In this document: piece by piece, positions 1-6,434 of the stretch
Position numbering within the stretch: the stretch's first letter is position 1
How the letters are laid out: each line of letters opens with the position of its first letter
Origin: Planctomycetota bacterium
GTDB taxonomy: Bacteria; Planctomycetota; B129-G9
DNA length: 8,001 nt
Direction: 5' to 3'
Assembly (NCBI GenBank): GCA_030622295.1
Contig: JAUXGI010000039.1
Coordinates: forward strand, 1-8,001
The notes under the pieces: model-generated
Database searches by the model: none
Told to the model about the DNA's origin: nothing
The model's input: only the letters and a program-made list of their open reading frames with translations
Translations under genes and position numbers: made by a program

Positions 1-1
1 A

Positions 2-346
2 AGGATGTTCGAGCGTCAACTGGTTGCTCGAAGCAAACTCTACCTGGGCGCGCGCGTGTCCGTCATAGTGGCGAGCAGTCTCAGCAGCACGTTCTACGTG
101 GCGGGCGAGGTGCGCAATCCCGGAGCCTACAGGCTCAACCAGCCGACCACCATAACTCAGGCAATCATTCGCGCCGGATGGTTCTCGGAGTTCGCCGACA
201 GGGAGAACATTCAAATCGTCAGGCGCGACGGAGACCGTGAGACAAGGTACACCTTCAATTACACCGACTGGGAAAGACGGCCCCGCGCAAGCCGGTATCA
301 TGACAAGATGATCCGGCCGAACGACATAATCGTCGTGCCGGATTGA
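2..346 (+). CDS. SLBB-domain polysaccharide export protein, C-terminal part (5' end outside window)
   Basis: Wza-type proteins line the periplasmic and outer-membrane conduit through which capsule or exopolysaccharide leaves the cell. The reading frame is open to the left edge. An ATG lies at 5, but the residues after it look like the end of the N-terminal export domain (a short helix leading into VSVIV), so the true start is probably upstream and the gene is partial. The SLBB signature is clear: FYVAGEVRNPGAYRL at about residues 30-44 counted from that ATG, then the T-I-T-Q-A-I-I-R-A-G helix, and a closing RPNDIIVVPD strand at the C-terminus. There is no sign of a further C-terminal membrane helix like that of E. 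coli Wza. Its position directly before an outer-membrane beta-barrel gene and a Wzc-like gene fits polysaccharide export. Family assignment is firm; substrate is unknown. A separate short SLBB-only protein starting at 5 is the less likely alternative. Confidence 0.85.
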   Translation, partial: RMFERQLVARSKLYLGARVSVIVASSLSSTFYVAGEVRNPGAYRLNQPTTITQAIIRAGWFSEFADRENIQIVRRDGDRETRYTFNYTDWERRPRASRYHDKMIRPNDIIVVPD

Positions 347-404
347 ACGGGCGGAGCATGGCAGGGGCGATTTCGCGAGTGAGCGCCTGAAGCACGGAAG
401 GGAT

Positions 405-1733
405 ATGGGAAAGCAAAGAGTCGAGGCCTTATACACCGTGTTGATTGCGGCGGTAGTGTTGTTGCTCGGCAGCGGCACCGCCGGCGCCCGCTTCAGGTTT
501 CAGGCGGACATCGCCAGTTCCATGGAGTTTAACGACAACATATTCAGCGCGGCGGAAGAGCCGGCCTCGGACACGATATGGTCGTTTTCTCCCTCAATAG
601 TGTTCTCCGAGGAGAGGGGGGACGGCAGCACTTTCGTCACGTTCGGTTACTCGAAGCGCGACTACCGGAGGAACAACGACCAGGACAGGGAGACGTACAC
701 GGCCTCTTTTTCCGCGCACCGTCAACTCACTCGCAAGACGTTCGTGAGCGTTTTTGAGACGTTCACGACCACACCGGTCGTCAGGACACAGTCGGTCAAC
801 TTTGCTCAGGTCTTCACGCAGGCGGGCATTGTCTCGCAACTGGTTCTGAGGCGAGAGACCGCGCGGCTGATCAGCAACTCCTTCGGCGGCAGTGTTGAAC
901 ATCGCCTGACCCCCAGGACGACGCTTTCATTTGAGGGGAGCGTGAACGCGCGAAGATTCAATTCGGATGCATTCGACGACTCGACGGAGACGCGTGTCTC
1001 AGGGAAACTGGAGTACCGTCTCCGCGGGCGAGACCTGATAAGGCTGAGCACCGGGCGCAGGTTCTACGAATCCGGTGAGGACATGCTGGAGACGACCACG
1101 GACACGTTTTCGCTGGCATGGGAGAAGCAGGTGAGCGACAGTTTCCGCAGCAGGACACGGCTGATTCTTATCGACGATACCGACGACCAACTGAACGTCG
1201 GCCGCACGGTGGGGTCGCGCAGCACGCAGGTGAGACTGGGCGGCACCTATGACATCGATGCGAATACCCGGCTGAACGGGGACATCGGGCTGATATTCGT
1301 GAGAAGGACGGGCGATATCGGCGCGAATGTGGATGAGCGGGGCATCTCACCGGTTTTTGAGGCCTCTCTGCAGCGGAGTTTCGTGCGCAGCAATCTCTCG
1401 CTCCAACTGCGACAAAGTTTCAACACGGGTTATGCGAGCGGATTCAGCACTACCTTTCTGGGCCTGGAGTATTTGTACCAGTTCAATCGCGACACGTCGT
1501 TGAGCGTCGGGCTGTCACGCTCCGTCAGCACGTCCGACGAGGAAGGAAACGTGGACACCGACACCACGACCGTCTATATACGGCTGAACTACATGATAGA
1601 CCGGAGAACGTACTTCAGCATACTGTATTCGGGAGTGGACCAGACCTCCACGGGCGTCTCCGCGGGTAACGTGACACAGAACATACTGATTGTCAGCATA
1701 GATATCTTTGATTTGACTCGCAGACGACCCTGA
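405..1733 (+). CDS. outer-membrane beta-barrel protein of an exopolysaccharide locus
   Basis: The 442-residue product starts with a standard signal peptide: basic M-G-K-Q-R, a hydrophobic core at about 11-22, and an A-G-A cleavage motif ending near residue 28. After it comes SSMEFNDNIF, which resembles the E-Y-x-D-N-I motif at the start of BBP2-like barrels found in EPS and PEP-CTERM/exosortase loci. The rest is a series of short alternating amphipathic strands rich in Arg, Ser, Thr, Tyr and Phe, with polar Asp/Gly turns, ending in strands such as TYFSILYSG and ILIVSIDIFD. No catalytic motif is visible. From its neighbours I infer a role as an outer-membrane pore or scaffold for polymer export, acting with the SLBB protein. 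The ATG has a close GGAAGG at 396-401, with only three bases of spacing. The gap to the previous gene is 58 bases with no promoter or hairpin seen, so the two are probably co-transcribed. Barrel class is well supported; the function is inferred. Confidence 0.8.
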   Translation: MGKQRVEALYTVLIAAVVLLLGSGTAGARFRFQADIASSMEFNDNIFSAAEEPASDTIWSFSPSIVFSEERGDGSTFVTFGYSKRDYRRNNDQDRETYTASFSAHRQLTRKTFVSVFETFTTTPVVRTQSVNFAQVFTQAGIVSQLVLRRETARLISNSFGGSVEHRLTPRTTLSFEGSVNARRFNSDAFDDSTETRVSGKLEYRLRGRDLIRLSTGRRFYESGEDMLETTTDTFSLAWEKQVSDSFRSRTRLILIDDTDDQLNVGRTVGSRSTQVRLGGTYDIDANTRLNGDIGLIFVRRTGDIGANVDERGISPVFEASLQRSFVRSNLSLQLRQSFNTGYASGFSTTFLGLEYLYQFNRDTSLSVGLSRSVSTSDEEGNVDTDTTTVYIRLNYMIDRRTYFSILYSGVDQTSTGVSAGNVTQNILIVSIDIFDLTRRRP

Positions 1734-1820
1734 GGAGAGCGTAAAAGAAACAGTGTAATTGAGCCGATGTAAGATAATCGGGCGCCAGACCCAAAGGCAA
1801 TCACGCGCGTTTGACATAAT

Positions 1821-1910
1821 GTGTAAAAGACCGGGCGAGGCCCGGCAGCCTTCGGTTGCTTTTTTCCTTTCGCCCTGCATGACTTCGGAGACAGCGTCCG
1901 AGGACAGTAA
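1821..1910. repeat. structured tandem repeat, copy 1 (short form)
   Basis: Bases 1833-1888 match 1944-1999 at an offset of 111 with three differences (1842, 1846, 1851), and weaker similarity runs on to 1920/2031. Copy 1 contains hairpin CCGGGC-GAG-GCCCGG (1831-1845), directly followed by CAGCC-TTC-GGTTG (1846-1858) and the tract CTTTTTTCCTTTC (1859-1871). AAAAG at 1825-1829 can pair with CTTTT at 1859-1863 to close both hairpins. A third hairpin, CTTCGGA...TCCGAGG, lies at 1883-1903. Relative to copy 2 this copy lacks 21 bases: 7 from the left arm and one whole GC hairpin of 14. The family is not one I recognise. It could be a dispersed intergenic repeat, a bidirectional terminator, or part of a structured RNA. 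Confidence 0.85.
1825..1865. terminator. bidirectional intrinsic-terminator-like hairpins in repeat copy 1
   Basis: On the + strand, GCAGCC-TTC-GGTTGC (1845-1859) is a 6-bp stem with one G-U pair, followed at once by six T (1860-1865), the layout of a Rho-independent terminator. On the - strand, CCGGGC-CTC-GCCCGG is followed by TCTTTT (ending at 1825). It lies about 110 bases after the stop of the barrel gene, so it could end transcription of the upstream genes. Whether it terminates in vivo cannot be told from sequence, and the T-tract may instead belong to the outer stem of the repeat. Confidence 0.55.
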
Positions 1911-2031
1911 GTGTGAAAGGAAAAAGACCCCGCGAGGCGGGGCGGGCGAGGCTCGGTAGCCCTCGGTTGCTTTTTTCCTTTCGCCCTGCATGACTTCGGG
2001 GGCGACCGCCGAGGTTAGAAGGCGTAGAAAG
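1911..2031. repeat. structured tandem repeat, copy 2 (full form, cloverleaf-like)
   Basis: This is the complete copy. GAAAGGAAAAA (1915-1925) pairs perfectly over 11 bp with TTTTTCCTTTC (1972-1982). Between the arms three hairpins sit with no spacer: CCCCGC-GAG-GCGGGG (1928-1942), CGGGC-GAG-GCTCG (1943-1955, one G-U pair) and GTAGCC-CTC-GGTTGC (1956-1970, two G-U pairs). Downstream, CTTCGG...CCGAGG (1994-2014) repeats the last hairpin of copy 1. There, the bases between the arms differ between copies while the arms are kept, which suggests the fold is conserved. Bases 2021-2037 resemble the left arm of a further, decayed unit. Function is unknown. Structure and repetition are read directly from the sequence. 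Confidence 0.85.
1915..1982. terminator. bidirectional intrinsic-terminator-like hairpins in repeat copy 2
   Basis: GTAGCC-CTC-GGTTGC (1956-1970) is followed by TTTTTT (1971-1976) on the + strand. On the - strand the perfect 6-bp stem CCCCGC-CTC-GCGGGG is followed by TCTTTTT. With copy 1 this makes two consecutive terminator-like signals ahead of the co-polymerase gene. The same T-tract is also the right arm of the 11-bp outer stem, so terminator and cloverleaf readings overlap. Confidence 0.5.
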
Positions 2032-2044
2032 TAAAGGTTATAAG
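2015..2044 (+). promoter_or_regulatory. weak sigma70-like promoter candidate with overlapping inverted repeat
   Basis: TTAGAA (2015-2020) and TATAAG (2039-2044) are spaced by 18 bases: four of six and five of six matches to the consensus. The -10 box lies within a 5-bp inverted repeat, AGGTT (2035-2039) and AACCT (2046-2050), which could be an operator or chance. It sits after both terminator-like repeats and before the co-polymerase gene, a sensible place for a secondary promoter. Support is only a motif match, and the sigma preferences of this organism are unknown. Confidence 0.25.
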
Positions 2045-2062
2045 GAACCTGATTCGTCACGT

Positions 2063-2067
2063 GGAGG
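2063..2067 (+). promoter_or_regulatory. ribosome binding site deciding the start of the co-polymerase gene
   Basis: GGAGG stands eight bases before the ATG at 2076, an ideal spacing. A GTG at 2061 opens the same frame five codons earlier but overlaps this site and has no Shine-Dalgarno sequence of its own. The next ATG at 2082 is spaced too far. The start is therefore set at 2076. Confidence 0.85.
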
Positions 2068-2075
2068 ATATACCG

Positions 2076-4844
2076 ATGAATATGTTTGACCTGGGCACGC
2101 CGCAATTGCCGGGAGAGAAAAAAGGCATCGAGTTCCGGGAGGTACTGAGCATTGTGTGGCGCAGGAAGTGGCTTATCTTCATTCCCCTGGTGGCCGCTCT
2201 GGTCGGGGGGTTGCTCCTGTGCCGTTTCCTGCCCAAGATGTACACATCCACCGCATACATACACTTCGGGCGGCCGGAATATACCGTTGAGAAACCGACT
2301 CGCGAGATGCTCATCTCCCACCAGGCCGTCTTCAAGGAACGCGCCCGGAGACTGGAAATCGAGGTCACCCGGCGGGAAGTTCTCATGAAGATATTCAAGG
2401 ATGTCCAGCTTGTTGACCCTTCACGTCCGTTGAGCCTGCTGGGCAAGGTGAAGATATTCCTGTTCGGGCTGGAGGTGGAGCCCGGTCCTCAGTCCGCCAT
2501 CAGCGAGCAGTACGAGGCCGCAAGGCAAGATCTCCTGGTAGAGTTCCGCGAGGATCAACCAATCATCAAGATTGAATACACGGCCGACAACCGTCTCGTC
2601 GCCAGGACGGTATGCGACAAGGTGGCCGCGAGGATGTTCGAACGGGAGCAGGAGAGCGGAAAGATACTCGAGCACCAAAAGGGCAGGTACCTGGCGAAGT
2701 ACAGGGAAGCCGAGGAGAATCTCAACGGCCCCAAAGGGATACGCAAGCATATCAAGGCAGTGGTGGTGGAAGCGCAGTCGGCGGACACTATGCCCGATCG
2801 TCTCGACTACATGGGACGGCGGCTGGAGAACGTGAGAGCGGACATACGCGCCCTGGGTGAAAAGATATCCCGTGACAGCGCCACGTACGCGATACTGGCG
2901 ATACTGGTAAGAGGGCTCAGGCGCCTGCTGCCTGCCGGCCCCAGGACGCTCGAACCGGGGGGCGACTTGGAGGAGATGCTCGTGCGCGAACGTTACGACA
3001 ACTACAAGGAATACGTCGACAGGCTTGACGAGGCATACGGGTCCGGAAATTGGAAGGTCAAGGAACAGCGAGCCGTGCTCAGAAAGTTGTTGATCGAGGC
3101 CGCCATCCAGGACAAGAAGATAGAGCAGATACCGATAAAACTGCCCGCGCTGCGCGCTGAACGCAGGCGACTGGATAAAGAGATGAGCGGCAAGCAGGCT
3201 TCGTGGGGGGAAAAACAGAAAAGACAACAGGACATCGAGAAAAGGATTCAGGAACACGCCTCGGCTCCGGAGAACTCCAGCAGCAGGCTGACCGAAGCAC
3301 AACTCGCGGAACTCGAGGATGAACTCAGGCAGATTGCCGAGTCGCATCTGCCTGAACTCAGGAGCGAGATGAGCGTACTGCAGAAGGAAACGAGGAAGGT
3401 TCAAAAAGAACTGGAAGAATTCGAGATGCTGGCGCGGCTTACCGGTTACATGGACACCGAGATTCCGATCGTGCCGGGAGAAGCGGAAGACGGAGCGGCC
3501 GAGGGAGAAGGTGAAGAAACGGCTTCTGCGGACCTGGTGCGCGAGGAACTGCAGGACCCCGAGATAAGGAAAATCCTGGAAAAACTTATCGGCCCCAGGA
3601 TGCATCCCAATACCAACCCGGAGTGGCTTGACGCGATGGTACGCCTTGCTTCGCTCGAGGTTTCCATAAGGCGGGATACGGAGCGCGTCAAGGAACTGCA
3701 GGCGGAGAAGGAAGACCTGGACAATAGAATCAGCAGCGCGTTCGCAATTGAGACCAGGCTGAAAAGCATGTACGAAGAGGAGGAAGAACTGACGGCCAGG
3801 TACGAGAAGGCGCTCGATCGGTACGAGCGCGCCCAGGCCCAGGAGGAACTCTTCAAGAGGAGCATGGGCCTCGGTACGAGCGGCGAACCCGGGGACGTCA
3901 AGAGGTTCGGCGCCTCCCTGCCGCTGGTGCACAGTTCGCCCAGGTTTTCCCTTATCATGATAATCACGGCCGTCGGCGGGCTGGTTGTGGGCGGCGTCCT
4001 GGCACTGCTGGTGGAGATGACCGACCACACCGTCAAACGTCCCGTCGATTTGCGCAGGGTCATCGACCGGCCGATACTTGCCGCAATCCCGTCGCTCGAT
4101 ATCGCCAGGTTTCACACCCCGGAGAACCTGTTCTTCAGAACCAAACGCGCCGTCGAGGCGGACCTCGAAAGCGGCGTCCTGTACGACAGAAACTATCTCA
4201 AGGACATCCGCCACAGAAGCATCGCAACCGAGCAGATTCGCAAACTGCGCCTGAACATGCGGACGCCCGACGGCGAGAATGTGCGCACCATCCTCGTTAC
4301 CAGCGCACTGGCGGGCGAGGGCAAATCCACCGTTGCGGCGAACCTCGCCGTGGCCATCTCGCAGATGATAGGCGAACACGTGCTCATCATCGACGGCGAC
4401 CTCAGGCGGCCCGACCTGCACAACTTCTTCGGCCTGCCGCCCAAGCCCGGTCTGTCGGAGTACCTGGAGAACGATCTGGACCTTTCGCAATTGCTGGTCA
4501 AGACGGATTTCGATAAACTCACGCTGCTGCAGGCCGGCAAGGTGCCCGCGAACTCCACCGAACTGCTTAACAGCGAAAAGATGCGCCACCTCATCCGGGA
4601 AGTCAAATCGCGCTACCCCGACAGGTACGTGGTCCTGGACTCGCCGCCGGTGCTGTCCACCTCCGAGCCCGACGTGCTGGCCGGCCAGGTGGACGGCCTG
4701 ATACTGGTTGTGAGGGCGGGAATGACCTCGCGCGAAATGGTCGAGGATGTGCTGCTCTCGCTGAATCCCGAGAAGGTGCTGGGTGTCGTGATGAACGACG
4801 TACGCGGTGGCGTGAGCAAATACTATTCGCCCACCTATGTCTGA
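2076..4844 (+). CDS. polysaccharide co-polymerase / tyrosine autokinase (Wzc/EpsG-like)
   Basis: The 922-residue protein combines a Wzz-type chain-length regulator with a cytoplasmic bacterial tyrosine kinase. Membrane helix 1 is at about 32-52. The periplasmic part, about 53-622, is rich in Lys/Glu/Arg/Leu coiled coil. Membrane helix 2 is at about 624-646, just after the S-S-P-R of the Wzz signature. The kinase has Walker A AGEGKST (746-752, Lys750), Walker A' LIIDGDLRRP (770-779) and Walker B VVLDSPP (852-858). The C-terminal tail SKYYSPTYV has only three tyrosines, fewer than the five to seven of E. coli Wzc. An acidic, low-complexity linker lies at about 466-492. The protein is about 200 residues longer than a usual Wzc (roughly 720), nearly all in the periplasmic coiled coil. 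In the family, oligomerisation and cycles of tyrosine phosphorylation control polymer length and export. The following polymerase gene fits this role. The symbol wzc is not assigned because the family has many names. Confidence 0.93.
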   Translation: MNMFDLGTPQLPGEKKGIEFREVLSIVWRRKWLIFIPLVAALVGGLLLCRFLPKMYTSTAYIHFGRPEYTVEKPTREMLISHQAVFKERARRLEIEVTRREVLMKIFKDVQLVDPSRPLSLLGKVKIFLFGLEVEPGPQSAISEQYEAARQDLLVEFREDQPIIKIEYTADNRLVARTVCDKVAARMFEREQESGKILEHQKGRYLAKYREAEENLNGPKGIRKHIKAVVVEAQSADTMPDRLDYMGRRLENVRADIRALGEKISRDSATYAILAILVRGLRRLLPAGPRTLEPGGDLEEMLVRERYDNYKEYVDRLDEAYGSGNWKVKEQRAVLRKLLIEAAIQDKKIEQIPIKLPALRAERRRLDKEMSGKQASWGEKQKRQQDIEKRIQEHASAPENSSSRLTEAQLAELEDELRQIAESHLPELRSEMSVLQKETRKVQKELEEFEMLARLTGYMDTEIPIVPGEAEDGAAEGEGEETASADLVREELQDPEIRKILEKLIGPRMHPNTNPEWLDAMVRLASLEVSIRRDTERVKELQAEKEDLDNRISSAFAIETRLKSMYEEEEELTARYEKALDRYERAQAQEELFKRSMGLGTSGEPGDVKRFGASLPLVHSSPRFSLIMIITAVGGLVVGGVLALLVEMTDHTVKRPVDLRRVIDRPILAAIPSLDIARFHTPENLFFRTKRAVEADLESGVLYDRNYLKDIRHRSIATEQIRKLRLNMRTPDGENVRTILVTSALAGEGKSTVAANLAVAISQMIGEHVLIIDGDLRRPDLHNFFGLPPKPGLSEYLENDLDLSQLLVKTDFDKLTLLQAGKVPANSTELLNSEKMRHLIREVKSRYPDRYVVLDSPPVLSTSEPDVLAGQVDGLILVVRAGMTSREMVEDVLLSLNPEKVLGVVMNDVRGGVSKYYSPTYV

Positions 4845-4891
4845 TGCATGGAGGAAAGGGGGTCAGGCCCTCGATTCGCCAACAGGCAACG

Positions 4892-4909
4892 GGTGCGCGG
4901 CTGCGCGCC
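4892..4909 (+). promoter_or_regulatory. strong hairpin between co-polymerase and polymerase genes
   Basis: GGTGCGC (4892-4898) and GCGCGCC (4903-4909) form a 7-bp stem with one G-U pair and the loop GGCT. No T-tract follows, so it is not a standard terminator. It ends six bases before the GGAG of the next gene. It may stabilise mRNA or tune translation of the polymerase; this is inference. Its presence also favours reading 4845-4925 as untranslated. Confidence 0.45.
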
Positions 4910-4915
4910 GGTCCC

Positions 4916-4919
4916 GGAG
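4916..4919 (+). promoter_or_regulatory. ribosome binding site deciding the start of the polymerase gene
   Basis: GGAG lies six bases before the ATG at 4926. The in-frame ATG at 4848 has no Shine-Dalgarno sequence upstream, and the 26 residues it would add are polar, Arg-rich and not membrane-like. An in-frame GTG at 4893 falls inside the hairpin. The start at 4926 is preferred. Confidence 0.65.
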
Positions 4920-4925
4920 TGCCAA

Positions 4926-6434
4926 ATGATTCCCGACGTTCCCCTCAATCTGCTTTCTATCAGCAAGTTCCTGACCGAGAACAAGGAACCCATCTTTTTC
5001 TCGGCCCTGTTCCTCTCTGTTCTGGGGGGGGTCTTTGTAGCGTGGTCGGATGTAATCAAGAAAATATTCGTCTTCGGCTTCATGGTGGCGATAGTCTTTC
5101 CCACGCAGGACATACACTTCTTCGTCGATGTTCATTACCTGGGCGTGTCAAGCAGCAGGGGGCTCTATATCACCGCTGCGGACCTTTTCCTAGTGAGCCT
5201 TGCGCTGGGGACCCTGCTTGAGTACGGCAGGCGCAGGCCCAAACTCTGGTTTCGCGGCGCTGCGCCGTACCTGGTCTATATGGGTGTGGCCGCTCTGTCT
5301 CTCACGAACATGTTCTCCTACCCGCCCAAGGGGTTCGTGAATCCCGCCTATGCGTACGGCGTGTTCGAGTTGTGGAACATAATTAAAGGGTTCCTCGTCT
5401 TGTGGGTCATGGTCAACTTCATCAAGAGCGGCAGAGAGGTGCGCATGCTCCTGGTATCGTTCATGCTCATCATCGCCATCCAGGTGCTGGCCGTCCTGCA
5501 TCAGCAATACATCCTGCACAGTTACCACCGGGCGCGGGGAACCGTGGGGCACTCAAACAGCCTGGCGATGTTCGTGGGCATGCTCATGCCCGTAATCCTG
5601 GTGCTGATGCTCAGCCAGAAAAAGGGCGGGGTCCTGCCGTGGATACTGGTGGTGCTGTTCATGGGCGGCATGACCATTATGGTGAAGACCGTTGCACGTG
5701 CGGGCTTGATGTCGATGGCCATATCGTGCACCGTTGCGCTCGCATTACTGGTGTTCCACGTGCGACGCCTTCACAAGGTGAGAATCGCCGTGCTCATCCT
5801 CATAATGGGTCTGGGAGGTACCTTCGTCCTGCACAGGTTCTGGGGGACTATCATGGCGCGCTTCACCACCCAGAGCAGAGAAGCCGAGGCATCCAGCCGC
5901 AGCAGGATGGCGCTGCTGAAAATCGGCTGGGAGATCGCGCAGAAGAATATCCTGATAGGAAACGGCATAAACTCGTTTCCGATAGAGGTGACGATAGAGC
6001 CGAAGTACCATAAAAACCGGGCCGAGCAGCACAACCTGTATCTGCTGACGCTCTGTGAGGTGGGGATTATCGGCCTGCTGGCGTTCCTGGCCGTTGTGGG
6101 CCGTGTTTTCCAGATGGCGTGGCGCCTCTACAGGCAGAACCTGAGTCCGCCGCTCAAAATCCTTTCCATAGGCCTGGCGTGCGGCATGTTGCACGTCCTC
6201 ATTCAAAGTTTCTTCGAGTTTATCTTCCGGGCCGTGTTTATCAGTTACATGTTCTGGACTCTTGCGGCGATGATAATCGCCTGCTCATATATGCTCGAGG
6301 CGCAGGTCACCCGGATGCATCGCGCCAGGATGGCTCTCGCCCGGCGAATGGCCGTCATGCGACGGGAAAGCCCTGAACGTCTCCCGCAGTACGCAATGAG
6401 CGCGGACGTGACAACGAGGAACCTCAAAGGATGA
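4926..6434 (+). CDS. O-antigen ligase / Wzy polymerase-like membrane protein
   Basis: The 502-residue product is an integral membrane protein with roughly ten hydrophobic helices and a large polar loop before the last ones. It carries the marks of the O-antigen ligase/Wzy superfamily: R-A-R-G-T-V-G-H-S-N-S at 202-212, V-A-R-A-G at 256-260, a periplasmic loop with Arg-rich S-S-R-S-R-M and GNGINSF, and E-Q-H-N-L-Y-L (His369, Asn370) leading into E-V-G-I-I-G-L-L. These proteins join lipid-linked sugar chains in the periplasm, either polymerising repeat units (Wzy) or transferring chains onto an acceptor (WaaL, PglL). Next to a Wzc-like gene and export genes, polymerase is the more likely role, but sequence alone does not separate these. 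The C-terminal tail of about 45 residues is basic and cytoplasmic. The gene could start at 4848 instead (528 residues), but the binding site favours 4926. Its stop overlaps the next start. Confidence 0.85.
   Translation: MIPDVPLNLLSISKFLTENKEPIFFSALFLSVLGGVFVAWSDVIKKIFVFGFMVAIVFPTQDIHFFVDVHYLGVSSSRGLYITAADLFLVSLALGTLLEYGRRRPKLWFRGAAPYLVYMGVAALSLTNMFSYPPKGFVNPAYAYGVFELWNIIKGFLVLWVMVNFIKSGREVRMLLVSFMLIIAIQVLAVLHQQYILHSYHRARGTVGHSNSLAMFVGMLMPVILVLMLSQKKGGVLPWILVVLFMGGMTIMVKTVARAGLMSMAISCTVALALLVFHVRRLHKVRIAVLILIMGLGGTFVLHRFWGTIMARFTTQSREAEASSRSRMALLKIGWEIAQKNILIGNGINSFPIEVTIEPKYHKNRAEQHNLYLLTLCEVGIIGLLAFLAVVGRVFQMAWRLYRQNLSPPLKILSIGLACGMLHVLIQSFFEFIFRAVFISYMFWTLAAMIIACSYMLEAQVTRMHRARMALARRMAVMRRESPERLPQYAMSADVTTRNLKG

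Larger units (their letters stand above)
1734..2075. other. 342-base intergenic region between barrel and co-polymerase genes
   Basis: No credible protein gene is present on either strand. The first part, 1734-1820, is relatively AT-rich and holds no hairpin or matched promoter pair; a TTGACA at 1811-1816 has no -10 partner at normal spacing. The middle, 1821-2031, is made of two tandem structured repeats described separately. The end, 2032-2075, holds a weak promoter candidate, a short inverted repeat and the ribosome binding site of the next gene. This is the only large gap in an otherwise tightly packed set, so it probably separates or modulates two transcription units. Confidence 0.85.

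Noticed and set aside
358..390. Ten-codon ATG frame in the spacer before the barrel gene
   Set aside because: GGAG is only one base from the ATG, too close to work, and the peptide has no features.
1811..1816. Perfect TTGACA as a promoter -35 box
   Set aside because: At 16-18 base spacing the sequence is GC-rich hairpin DNA with no -10 box.
1759..1959. 66-codon + strand frame across the repeat region
   Set aside because: It begins with a non-ATG codon lacking a ribosome binding site, and its sequence is translated hairpin DNA.
1831..2020. Cyclic-di-GMP (GEMM) or other known riboswitch on either strand
   Set aside because: The - strand has AGGGCGAAAGG and GCAACCG, faintly like GEMM, but the conserved core and tetraloop-receptor pattern do not line up. 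It is better described as an unknown structured repeat.
1821..2031. CRISPR array
   Set aside because: There are only two copies, at a 111-base period, without regular unique spacers, and no cas genes.
1515..2321. 268-codon - strand frame containing a twice-repeated peptide (VMQGERKKATEG)
   Set aside because: The peptide repeat only reflects the tandem DNA repeat at 1821-2031. The frame runs antisense into genes at both ends and has no supported start.
2421..4589. 722-codon open frame on the - strand, antisense to the co-polymerase gene
   Set aside because: It lies wholly inside a gene with clear Wzz and kinase motifs. Long antisense frames are common in GC-rich genes, and its translation is His/Gln/Arg/Leu-rich with no recognisable domain.
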